A stretch of 64,000 nucleotides of DNA from Desmonostoc vinosum HA7617-LM4. GTDB taxonomy: Bacteria; Cyanobacteriota; Cyanobacteriia; Cyanobacteriales; Nostocaceae. The stretch spans positions 32,492-96,491 of the forward strand of contig JAHHHC010000024.1 in NCBI GenBank assembly GCA_019359515.1, written 5' to 3'. Shown here piece by piece: positions 55,637-64,000 of the stretch. Below the pieces are notes generated by a model. The model was not told the DNA's origin and made no database searches. It worked only from the letters and a program-made list of their open reading frames with translations. The position numbers and the translations under genes were made by a program. Numbering within the stretch: the stretch's first letter is position 1; each line of letters begins with the position of its first letter.

Positions 55637-58600
55637 ATGTTACAAAAAAAAAGTTATATCCAAGAGGTAGCATTTTTACCTATCACAATCAAGGCTTATG
55701 GGGCAGCATTAAACTCTGAGCCATACATAGTCAAAGATATAAATACATCATTATTAGACTTTTCTAATATATATAGTTTGACCAACGTCAATGACGCATC
55801 TTACTTTACTGCTTACGATCCTACTAACGGGGCCGAGTTGTGGAAAATCGACAACACTACAGGTGATGTGGTGCTGGTTAAAGATATCAATCTCGGTTCT
55901 GGAAGTTCCTATCCCAATAATCTAATCAACGTCAACGGTACGCTTTACTTCAGTGCTTTTGACCAAACCAATGGCACTGAGTTGTGGAAAATCAACAACA
56001 GCACAGGTGATGCAGTCCTGGTCAAAGATATCTACCCAGATTTCATCAGTTCCAATATCAACAACCTCCTCAACGTTGATGGCACGCTTTACTTCACTGC
56101 TTATAACCCAACTAACGGTCTTGAGTTGTGGAAAATCGACAACACTACAGGTGATGCAGTCCTGGTTAAGGATATTAATGTCGGGTCGGGAAGTTCTTCT
56201 CCTTACAGCTTGACTAATGTCAACGGCACGCTTTATTTCAATGCTACTGACCCAACTAACGGCAGTGAGTTGTGGAGAATTGACAACGCCACAGGTGATG
56301 CAGTCCTGGTCAAGGATATTAACGTCGGGTCTGAAAGTTCTTCTCCTTACAGCTTGACCAACATCAACGGCACGCTTTACTTCACCGCTACTGACCCAAT
56401 CAACGGCAGTGAGTTATGGAGAATTGACAACGCCACAGGTGATGCAGTCCTGGTCAAGGATATTAATTCGGGTTCTGGAAGTTCCTTTGTTAACAACCTG
56501 ATTAATATCAATGGCACACTTTACTTCACCGCTACTGTCCCAACCATCGGCACTGAGTTGTGGAAGATTGACAACGCCACAGGTGATGCTGTCTTGGTTA
56601 AAGATATTAATGTCGGGTCGGCAAGTTCTTATCCCAATAGATTTACTAATGTCAACGGCACGCTGTACTTCAGTGCTACTAACTCGACTAATGGCAACGA
56701 GTTGTGGAAGATTGACAACACTACAGGTAATGCTGTCTTGGTTAAAGATATTAATGTCGGGTCGGCAAGTTCTTACCCCTACAACTTAACCAATGTCAAT
56801 GGCACACTTTACTTTACCGCCACTGACCCGACCAACGGTAATGAGTTGTGGAAGATTGACAACGCTACAGGTGAAGCAGTGTTAGTCAAGGATATCAATG
56901 TCGGGTCTGGGAGTTCCTCTGCAAATAACTTAACTAACGTTAATGGCACGCTTTATTTCACCGCCACTGACCCAACCATCGGCACTGAGTTGTGGCAAAT
57001 CAACGCCACGGGTGAAGCAGTCCTAGTTGAAGATATTAATTTGGGGTCTAGCAGTTCTTCTCCTAGTAACCTCAAGAATGATAACGGCACACTTTACTTT
57101 AGTGCCACTGACGGCATCCACGGGTATAAGGTGCGAAAAATTGATAGCACTACTGGTGATGTGGTGATTTTGAGGAGTTCATTCCTGAGTTATCCTTCCT
57201 ATCCCCAAAATCTCACCAACGTTAATGGCACGCTTTATTTCACAGCTACTGACTCGACCAACGGCACTGAGTTGTGGAAAATCGACGCCACGGGTGAGGC
57301 AGTGCTGGTTAAAGATATTAACCCAGGTCTAGGCAATTCTGCGGCTAATAACTTAACTAACGTTAACGGCACGCTTTACTTCACAGCTACTGACACAACC
57401 AACGGCACTGAGCTATGGAGAATCGACAATGCCACGGGTGAGGCAGTCCTGGTTAAAGATATCAATTTGGGAGTTGATAATTCCTCTCCCAGTAACTTGA
57501 TTAACGTTGATGGCACACTTTACTTTACCGCTTATAACTTCAACAATGGGGCTGAGTTGTGGAGAGTTGATAACACCACAGGTAACGCAGTGGTAGTTGA
57601 TGTTTATCTTGGTCAGGGAAGTTCCTCACCTAGTAACTTAATCAACGTTAATGGCACAGTTTACTTCACTGCATATAGCCCTAGTCAAGGAACTGAATTG
57701 TGGAAGGTTGACAACACCACAGGCAATCCATCCTTAGTTAAGGATATTAATCCGGGAGTTACAAGTTCTACCTTAACTAACTTAACCAACGTCAATGGAA
57801 CGCTTTACTTCACTACTGATGACGGCATTAATGGCACTGAGTTGTGGAGAGTTGACAATACCACAGGTGAAGCAGTGTTAGTCAAGGATATCAATGTGGG
57901 GTCTGGAAGTTCTTCTGTTAATAACTTGACCAACGTTAATGGTACGCTTTACTTCAGTGCTTTTGACCCCACTAACGGCAATGAGTTATGGAAGATTAAC
58001 ACTACGGGTGAGGCTGTAATTGTTCAAGACATCAACCCAGGTTCTGCAAGTTCTTCTGTTAATAACTTGACCAACGTTGGTGGCACGCTTTACTTCAGTG
58101 CTGATGACGGCATTAAAGGCAATGAGTTATGGAAGATTAACACTACGGGTGATGCTGTAATTGTTCAAGACATCAATTTGGGTTCTGGGAGTTCTTCTTG
58201 CAGTAACTTGACCAACGTTGATGGCACGCTTTACTTCAGCGCTTTTGACCCAACCAACGGAAATGAGTTGTGGAAGATTGACAATCTCACAGGTGAAGTG
58301 GTGTTAGTTGAAGATATCAATGTCGGGTTTGGGGGTTCTTCTGTCAACAATCTAACCAATGTTAATGGTACGCTTTGCTTTACTGCTAATGACGGTATCA
58401 ACGGCAATGAGTTATGGAAGATTGACAAAGTTACGGGTGATGCTGTGCTTCTCAAGGATATCAACACAGGATCTAAAGGTTCTGCTGTTAGTAGCTTGAC
58501 CAACGTTAATGGTACACTTTATTTTACTGCTGACAATGGCATTATTGGAACGGAACTTTGGGCTGTGTCGCTCAATAATGCACCAGTTTTAACTACTGAA

Positions 58601-59635
58601 ATTAATGATCAAGCAGCTATTGAGGATAGTCTTTTCAGCTTCACTATTGCCAATAATACTTTCAGCGATGTAGATGCTGAGGATACGATCGCATATGCAG
58701 TTGAGTTAGAAAATGGTCTCTCATTACCTAGTTGGGTGACTTTTGATGCGACAACTGGTATTTTTAGCGGTACACCGACCAATGCAGATATCGGTAGTTT
58801 GAATATCAAAGTCACAGCTACAGATGATTTTGGGGCTAATATTAGTGATGTGTTTAATTTAGCGATCGCCAATGTAATTCAAGGTACTGCAAATGCAGAC
58901 AACCTCATTGGTAGCAATTATGTAGACATTATATCAGGACTTGAAGGTAATGACACACTTCAAGGGCTGGATAATAATGATACTCTCAATGGTGGTGCTG
59001 GGGATGATACTTTAAATGGTGGACTTGGCAACGATACATACATCATAGATAGCTTTGGGGATATAGTCATTGAAGACTTGAATGCAGGTATAGATTTAGT
59101 TGAATCCTCTATTAATTATCAGCTAGGAAATCACCTAGAAAACTTAACTCTAACTGGAACTCAAGTAACTAACGGTATAGGCAACAACCTCAATAACACC
59201 ATAACGGGTAACTCTGGCGTTAACATCTTAGTCGGAGGTGCTGGTAATGATAACTTAGCTGGTAATGCTGGTGATGACATATTGATCGGTGGAACTGATC
59301 AAGATAAACTGACTGGCGGAGTTGGTCGAGATAGCTTTTACCTAACTGAGACTCTGAGTAGTGGCTTTGATATTATTACTGATTTTAATGTTTTAGAGGA
59401 CACAATCATTTTATCCAAGTCAGAATTCGGACTCAGCCAAGCAATGGGTATACTTAACGCTAGTATATTCCGGTTAGGGGCTAGTGCTACAACGACAAGC
59501 GATCGCTTGATCTACGAGCAAACCACAGGCAATCTATTCTTTGATGCTGATGGAGTTGGCATTGCAGCACAAGCTATCATAGCTCAGTTATCCAACAAAC
59601 CACAATTGACCAATACCCAAATTGCGATCATGTAG
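55637..59635 (+). CDS. ELW-repeat RTX exoprotein
   Basis: 1332 residues. About 20 tandem units of 45-47 residues with a NVNGTLYFTATDPTNGTELW core fill residues ~30-975, probably forming beta-propellers or a beta-solenoid. A cadherin-like/He_PIG domain (PVLTTEINDQAAIEDSLFSF) follows, then RTX calcium repeats (LNGGAGDDTLNGGLGNDTYI). No signal peptide is seen, and export by a type I system is expected. Several units are near-identical at DNA level, a sign of recent expansion. Likely an adhesin or surface-layer protein. Confidence 0.85.
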   Translation: MLQKKSYIQEVAFLPITIKAYGAALNSEPYIVKDINTSLLDFSNIYSLTNVNDASYFTAYDPTNGAELWKIDNTTGDVVLVKDINLGSGSSYPNNLINVNGTLYFSAFDQTNGTELWKINNSTGDAVLVKDIYPDFISSNINNLLNVDGTLYFTAYNPTNGLELWKIDNTTGDAVLVKDINVGSGSSSPYSLTNVNGTLYFNATDPTNGSELWRIDNATGDAVLVKDINVGSESSSPYSLTNINGTLYFTATDPINGSELWRIDNATGDAVLVKDINSGSGSSFVNNLININGTLYFTATVPTIGTELWKIDNATGDAVLVKDINVGSASSYPNRFTNVNGTLYFSATNSTNGNELWKIDNTTGNAVLVKDINVGSASSYPYNLTNVNGTLYFTATDPTNGNELWKIDNATGEAVLVKDINVGSGSSSANNLTNVNGTLYFTATDPTIGTELWQINATGEAVLVEDINLGSSSSSPSNLKNDNGTLYFSATDGIHGYKVRKIDSTTGDVVILRSSFLSYPSYPQNLTNVNGTLYFTATDSTNGTELWKIDATGEAVLVKDINPGLGNSAANNLTNVNGTLYFTATDTTNGTELWRIDNATGEAVLVKDINLGVDNSSPSNLINVDGTLYFTAYNFNNGAELWRVDNTTGNAVVVDVYLGQGSSSPSNLINVNGTVYFTAYSPSQGTELWKVDNTTGNPSLVKDINPGVTSSTLTNLTNVNGTLYFTTDDGINGTELWRVDNTTGEAVLVKDINVGSGSSSVNNLTNVNGTLYFSAFDPTNGNELWKINTTGEAVIVQDINPGSASSSVNNLTNVGGTLYFSADDGIKGNELWKINTTGDAVIVQDINLGSGSSSCSNLTNVDGTLYFSAFDPTNGNELWKIDNLTGEVVLVEDINVGFGGSSVNNLTNVNGTLCFTANDGINGNELWKIDKVTGDAVLLKDINTGSKGSAVSSLTNVNGTLYFTADNGIIGTELWAVSLNNAPVLTTEINDQAAIEDSLFSFTIANNTFSDVDAEDTIAYAVELENGLSLPSWVTFDATTGIFSGTPTNADIGSLNIKVTATDDFGANISDVFNLAIANVIQGTANADNLIGSNYVDIISGLEGNDTLQGLDNNDTLNGGAGDDTLNGGLGNDTYIIDSFGDIVIEDLNAGIDLVESSINYQLGNHLENLTLTGTQVTNGIGNNLNNTITGNSGVNILVGGAGNDNLAGNAGDDILIGGTDQDKLTGGVGRDSFYLTETLSSGFDIITDFNVLEDTIILSKSEFGLSQAMGILNASIFRLGASATTTSDRLIYEQTTGNLFFDADGVGIAAQAIIAQLSNKPQLTNTQIAIM

Positions 59636-59676
59636 CTGGAAGGATGGGGGGATGAGGGAGAGTCAATAATTACGAA

Positions 59677-61182
59677 TTACGAATTACCCACAAAAACCTC
59701 AGAAGTGAAGTTTCCATGTAGCCCATAGGGGATATGATGTTTAAGATGGAGACGTGCGATCGCGCCTTGAGAAAAATCACTCGCATCTAAAATCACTACA
59801 TCAGATCGATGATGAGTTGCATCATAAACCAAAGCCAGTACCCAACCATCATCTTCTGTCACAGAACCTGGACGCGAAACAAAAATCGGCTCACCGATAA
59901 AACCACCAGGCGCAGCACTCCAGAGTTGTCTTGTCCCAGATTCTAGATCAATTTTCAGCAATGCCTGTAAAGGAGCATTACCAGTCTCTGCATGAGCTGC
60001 ACCTATATACATGTATCGATAAGAACGTCCAACGTTTGCCGGATGTATACTAGGAAACTCACAACAGCGACTCTCAATTAACTTTCGTTGTACCACCCCA
60101 TCTTGGAGATTAAGATTAAATCGCCAAAGTTGCCCAGGTGAACCTGCTTCAAAATCAACTTGTCGAAAATCGCTTTCTGGCTCTACTTGTGGTAGAGATT
60201 GGTAACAAATAGAGTCAATTACAACTTCATCTTTTACCTCATAAGCATTAATGTGGTGGAAGACAAAACCAGACTCAGTTTCGAGAATTTTGACTTGTGT
60301 TGGCTCTGTTTTAGGCGTGCGGGGAATAACTATAATTCGAGTTGGCTGATTTGTTTGAAACTTAATACATTCCCCTGCTGCACGAATTCCTAAAGCAACA
60401 GGTATGGGATTGAAGGTGACAGGATTTTGAAAAAAGATGCAGTAGTTTGATGTAATGACAAAATCATGAATAAAGCAGAACCCTGGAAAAATGTGAGCGT
60501 ATTTTCTAACAACTTGACCAGTTGGATTTAGTTCAAAAATAGTAATTGTAGTTGATAATCCAGGCTTAATTGAAAAGTTGACCAGGCAAGGCGCACCCCC
60601 ATCTTGTTCACAACTAGGGTCAAGACGGGGATGGGCGCCAAAGCCATCGCCAGGTGATAATACACCATCAAAGTATTCTTTTGCTAATGTTTCTAGAGTA
60701 TAGGGGTCGAGGCGATAAGGTTCAGCAGCTTCCCATAATGCCAGCAGTTTATCACCCCAGTAAATAACATTAGTATTAGCAATACTTTTGAATTTGAAAT
60801 CGAAAATATTCGCCAACCAACCGCCAGGTTTTTGTGTACCAAATACACCGCGATAAAGAATTTTTCCAGCTTTTTGTTCTGCTAAATAACCCTCAGTTTG
60901 AACAAAGCAATTACGAAAATGGGCACGCCCATTTATAAAAGTAATCCGACTAATCATGCCATCGCCATCAAAGGGATGATGAATAGATTGTCCATTGATA
61001 TCTAGCAAACCAGGGCCATTTCTAAACAAGGTACCTTGAAGTTCTGGAGGAATTTGCCCTTCTATATCATCAATCCAGTAATCAAATTCTTGAGGTAGAG
61101 ATTCATATCCTCTCTGCCAGTCACCACGAGTGTAAGATTTTGGGGAAATTTGGCTTTCTTGAAGCTTAAAACTCTGCGTCAT
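59677..61182 (-). CDS. Carotenoid cleavage oxygenase
   Basis: 501 residues, the size of cyanobacterial carotenoid oxygenases. The iron-binding histidines can be placed in FGAHPRLDP, FCFIHDFVIT, VFHHINAYEV and the final LHGNFTS. NGPGLLDINGQSIHHPFDGD is the N-terminal signature. These enzymes cut carotenoids or apocarotenoids to aldehydes such as retinal; the substrate of this copy is not clear. The Asp/Glu partners of the histidine shell appear intact. A repeat block lies upstream. Confidence 0.85.
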   Translation of the reverse strand: MTQSFKLQESQISPKSYTRGDWQRGYESLPQEFDYWIDDIEGQIPPELQGTLFRNGPGLLDINGQSIHHPFDGDGMISRITFINGRAHFRNCFVQTEGYLAEQKAGKILYRGVFGTQKPGGWLANIFDFKFKSIANTNVIYWGDKLLALWEAAEPYRLDPYTLETLAKEYFDGVLSPGDGFGAHPRLDPSCEQDGGAPCLVNFSIKPGLSTTITIFELNPTGQVVRKYAHIFPGFCFIHDFVITSNYCIFFQNPVTFNPIPVALGIRAAGECIKFQTNQPTRIIVIPRTPKTEPTQVKILETESGFVFHHINAYEVKDEVVIDSICYQSLPQVEPESDFRQVDFEAGSPGQLWRFNLNLQDGVVQRKLIESRCCEFPSIHPANVGRSYRYMYIGAAHAETGNAPLQALLKIDLESGTRQLWSAAPGGFIGEPIFVSRPGSVTEDDGWVLALVYDATHHRSDVVILDASDFSQGAIARLHLKHHIPYGLHGNFTSEVFVGNS

Positions 61183-61214
61183 AAATTTAGTTTTTTAACT
61201 CACACCAATTTGGG

Positions 61215-61355
61215 TAATTCGTAATTCGTAATTCGTAATGACGCGACGCTCCTGTGTCGCTCTAAGCGAAGCTATGCCGTAGGCTTTACGCTGACGCTCG
61301 TACCGACGCTCGATGACTCGCTACCGCTACCGCTTCGCTAACGTAATTCGTAATT
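61215..61355. repeat. Dispersed TAATTCGTAAT-bounded repeat, copy 3
   Basis: Shares the ATGACGCGACGCTCC, GCTCTAAGCGAAGCTATGCC and TAGGCTTTACGC modules with the copy at 9733. Both ends carry TAATTCGTAATT units in direct orientation. It fills the gap upstream of the carotenoid oxygenase gene. Confidence 0.75.
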
Positions 61356-61380
61356 GAAGCGATTACCAATGACAAATGAC

Positions 61381-62814
61381 TTACTCAACTGCCTCTGATT
61401 GGGGTTTTTGCAGCATTAACTCAGAGACGTTGGGCAAAAATAGTTCTTCTCCATTTTTTGCAGAGGCTAGTTGTGATGTTGATGTCTGTGTTTGTTCTTC
61501 AGCCGCAGGTAGCCAGTGAAGAAATGCCAGGGGTAATAGGGTACTGAGGTTGGTAATTATAACTAGAAGCCAAAGTGCTTCAAAGTTTTTTTCTGTAATT
61601 CCTAACCAATGCATAATTAATGCTCCGAATTCATAGGATACCATTCCTGCTAAATTGAATACTGACATTAACAATGCAAATAATGTTGCTTCAACTCCAG
61701 GGGGGCAAAGTCTTGCTGCTAACACCAACACCGGCATAAAGGCAATTTGTCCCATCACAGTAAGAATTAGGTTGTCACCTAAACTAAACCAATGGTCATC
61801 TATACCCAGAAGTCGATTTGTGTGAGTGACTAATAGCAGCATTGTCATCCCCAAAGTCGCGGAGATGAAAGTCCCCCAACCAAAAATTACTCGGAAGGGG
61901 ACAGTTTTAAGAAAACGCTGGAAAATCCAAACACCAATTAAAGAAGCAAAGCTTGTAACTAAACGTACTCGCCCTAAAAATTCTGGTTGGAAGTGAAGTT
62001 CGTTAGTGGTGAAGAAGAAGAAAGCAGAGTCAGCAGTTGGAGTGGCTTGCCAGATGAAGAGAAAAGCTGTTGGTAGCCAAATTGCTTTTTGGGTAACGGC
62101 TTGGCGTAGCTGCCCAATTTGATGCTTAACGTTGAGGAAGTTGTTATAGTTACTGTCTTTTGTATCTTGACTTAAAGGTAACTCGGCAATCAACCAAGCT
62201 ACTCCTGAAACGATGAGGGGGAATAAAGCAGTAATCCAAAAAACAGTGCGGGTGGTGAAATGCTCTAATAGCATACCGCTGAAGTAAGCTGTGATCAAGC
62301 CCCCGATCGCAGAAGCACCCCAGCACAGAGATTGTAGAGAACCTGCATTTGCCTGCGATTCTATTCTGGCCCGTTCAACAACTAGTGAGTCAACTATTAC
62401 ATCACTCACTGCCACAGAAAGAGAACTTAAAGCGATCGCAATTGTTGCTGTCCAGCTATTATGAACTATTGTCGCAAGACTGATCCAAGAGACAGTTCCT
62501 AGTATTCCTGACAAAATTAGATACGGACGCCTGCGATAGCCCAATATCGGAAAACCATCTGAAATAAAGCCAAACACTGGCTTAATCATCCAAGGTAGCG
62601 CGACAATTCCCAGCATTGCCGATACTTGAGCTGGACTCAGCATTAGCTCATCTTTGAGGAAAAAGCTAACGGCCAAGCGTGCTAAACCCAAAATTCCTTG
62701 GACAAAGTAGACAGTCAGAATTGCAATTAATTCGGCGTTGGGTTCATGACCCAAAAAGATTTTCTCTGTTACTGAGTCTTTGACCTTGGACAAGCCAGAG
62801 GAGTGAATCAGCAT
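61381..62814 (-). CDS. Folate/biopterin transporter family (FBT)
   Basis: 477 residues with about 12 membrane spans. AVLTVYFVQGILGLARLAVS and WMIKPVFGFISDGFPILGYR with its RRRPYL continuation are the signature of the FBT branch of the major facilitator superfamily, which in cyanobacteria and plants carries folates and pterins. The loop between spans 6 and 7 (LPLSQDTKDSNYNNFL) is short. The C-terminal 40 residues are polar. The substrate here is inferred from the family. Confidence 0.85.
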   Translation of the reverse strand: MLIHSSGLSKVKDSVTEKIFLGHEPNAELIAILTVYFVQGILGLARLAVSFFLKDELMLSPAQVSAMLGIVALPWMIKPVFGFISDGFPILGYRRRPYLILSGILGTVSWISLATIVHNSWTATIAIALSSLSVAVSDVIVDSLVVERARIESQANAGSLQSLCWGASAIGGLITAYFSGMLLEHFTTRTVFWITALFPLIVSGVAWLIAELPLSQDTKDSNYNNFLNVKHQIGQLRQAVTQKAIWLPTAFLFIWQATPTADSAFFFFTTNELHFQPEFLGRVRLVTSFASLIGVWIFQRFLKTVPFRVIFGWGTFISATLGMTMLLLVTHTNRLLGIDDHWFSLGDNLILTVMGQIAFMPVLVLAARLCPPGVEATLFALLMSVFNLAGMVSYEFGALIMHWLGITEKNFEALWLLVIITNLSTLLPLAFLHWLPAAEEQTQTSTSQLASAKNGEELFLPNVSELMLQKPQSEAVE

Positions 62815-63366
62815 TTGATGAATATTTTTGAAGTTTTATCGACTTTTATATCATATCGATTTCTTATGACTTTCTGTGTTTGGGGAATTGAGAATTAGCA
62901 ATACGCTGTGATTTTATGTAAATTGAACACTCAGTACAGCGTTTCTTGTTTTAAATAAGGTACATTTCTTTAAGAATAAGGGCTAGGGGCTAGAAATTAG
63001 AGACTAAACCGTACCTTATGTGATTGAAAATTGATGAGAGCGATCGCAACACTTAATTTTTTTTATACGCAACGCGTTTAAGTGTTTTTATACATTCGAC
63101 AATAATTAAAACTACTACCTAATATTTTTCTTTATAGTTCTTATTTTTTCTTATTTTGTTGATGTTTTTTCATAACTATGTAGTAATTTTTATCCTGTGA
63201 TAATGATTTAATAATCCAACTAATTGAACAAATATAACTAACTTGATTTTTGCTTCCTTAATCACCACTTAATATTTTTGTTATAAATTTTTACTAAAAA
63301 TTTTCCGTATATAGTCAGAATGAGAAGAGTCAGGTATCAATCAAATAACACTAAATAATTAGCATT
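62815..63366. other. Divergent promoter region, AT-rich
   Basis: About 550 bases between the transporter and the RTX gene. The 63050-63330 part is very AT-rich with poly-T and poly-A tracts. No gene is visible. It should contain the promoter for the RTX gene. Confidence 0.4.
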
Positions 63367-64000
63367 ATGGCTCTTATTACTGGTGATTCGGAAGCTAACA
63401 CCCTTGTTGGCACGAATGATATCGATCAGATTTTTGGGCTTGATGGGAATGATACGATCTCTGGTCGTGGTGGCAATGACGAGATAAACGGTGGTGTTGG
63501 AAATGACACCATTAATGGCGATGACGGCGATGATACCATATTTGGTAATGCTGGTAATGACACGATTTCTGGTGGTAGTGGAAATGACACGATTTCTGGT
63601 GGTAGTGGAAATGACACAATTTCTGGTGGTAGTGGAAATGACACGATTTCTGGTAATGACGGCAGTGACATAATCTCTGGCGGTATTGGCGATGACAAGC
63701 TAGACAGTGGTAATGGCAATGACAGACTAGCAGGAAGTTCTGGCAATGACATTTTAGATGGTGGCAATGGTAGCGATACTGCTGATTACAGCAAACTTGG
63801 TGAAAGCATCACCCTTTTACCGACTGGCACACTCGAAAAAGGCGACTTGGGTACAGACCAACTTGTGAAAGTTGAGACTATCATTGCTGATGCCAGCGTA
63901 CTAAATAATACGATTGATGCATCTACAGCAGTGGGTGCATCGATTAATGTCAACCTGCAAAATCTCACTTTAAAAGTCAATGGCGTTCCTGGCGTTGGGC
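63367..64000 (+). CDS. RTX calcium-binding exoprotein, N-terminal part
   Basis: Open from ATG 63367 to the window edge (211 codons). The N-terminus MALITGDSEANTLVGTNDID leads directly into about nine RTX units of the GGxGNDTIS type. Three exact-like 27-bp DNA repeats (63556-63636) encode identical nonapeptides. From about 145 the sequence becomes a beta-rich domain (DQLVKVETIIADASVLNNTI). RTX proteins bind calcium outside the cell and are exported by type I systems. The C-terminus is beyond the window. Confidence 0.85.
   Translation, partial: MALITGDSEANTLVGTNDIDQIFGLDGNDTISGRGGNDEINGGVGNDTINGDDGDDTIFGNAGNDTISGGSGNDTISGGSGNDTISGGSGNDTISGNDGSDIISGGIGDDKLDSGNGNDRLAGSSGNDILDGGNGSDTADYSKLGESITLLPTGTLEKGDLGTDQLVKVETIIADASVLNNTIDASTAVGASINVNLQNLTLKVNGVPGVG

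Overview
The window reads as chromosomal DNA of a filamentous, heterocyst-forming cyanobacterium of the Nostoc/Anabaena type. The evidence is the very frequent HIP1 octamer GCGATCGC, the short tandem heptamer/octamer repeats typical of Nostocales (GGGGAGT, CCCCGCAT), a light-dependent protochlorophyllide reductase, a HetP-family protein, an XisA-like recombinase and several cyanobacteria-specific small proteins. No rRNA, convincing tRNA or CRISPR array was seen.

The best system in the window is a complete diversity-generating retroelement (DGR) at about 28.6-32.3 kb. A Ser/Thr kinase fused to a C-terminal formylglycine-generating-enzyme/C-type-lectin-like domain carries the variable repeat (VR, 30386-30515) at its 3' end. 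It is followed by an Avd accessory gene, a DGR-type reverse transcriptase and the template repeat (TR, 32128-32257). VR and TR align over 130 bp without gaps. Every difference is at a TR adenine: 14 in the core plus one at the 5' edge. This is the hallmark of adenine-specific mutagenic retrohoming, and it alters nine residues of a putative ligand-binding face on a signalling kinase.

Layout. 0-8.7 kb: housekeeping and conserved cyanobacterial genes (partial RecB-like nuclease, cystine lyase, glycosyltransferase-like protein, YjbQ, Nif3-like protein, small proteins, beta-CASP metallo-hydrolase, a 40-residue membrane protein). 8.9-12.6 kb: accessory segment with a plasmid-like ParA/ribbon-helix-helix pair behind an iteron array, a GerMN lipoprotein and an XisA/XisC-like recombinase. 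12.7-18.3 kb: multi-PAS histidine kinase, DUF937 protein, and a phosphate-binding-like protein fused to three DUF4912 domains. 18.7-21.7 kb: rsmA, ispE, DUF3082, Uma2. 21.7-28 kb: AraC-type response regulator, a kinase fragment, HetP-like gene and a divergent trpC paralogue, and secreted and membrane proteins. 28-32.3 kb: DGR. 32.7-36.7 kb: small membrane protein, por, EamA transporter, a CIRCE operator abutted by a MITE, PEP-CTERM protein. 36.8-46.8 kb: large secreted hydrolase/RTX protein, NB-ARC/WD40 STAND protein, ATP-grasp ligase, second MITE copy. 47.5-53.9 kb: serA, prmA, ddl, a double-glycine leader peptide. 53.9-64 kb: gdhA, giant ELW-repeat RTX protein, carotenoid oxygenase, folate/biopterin-type transporter and the start of another RTX protein.

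Most genes stand alone or in pairs, separated by repeat-rich spacers. Probable co-transcribed groups are rsmA-ispE-DUF3082-Uma2, the DGR avd-RT-TR unit and parA-RHH. Several dispersed repeats run into gene ends (parA stop, rsmA C-terminus, the prmA ribosome-binding region), which shows how these elements reshape gene boundaries.
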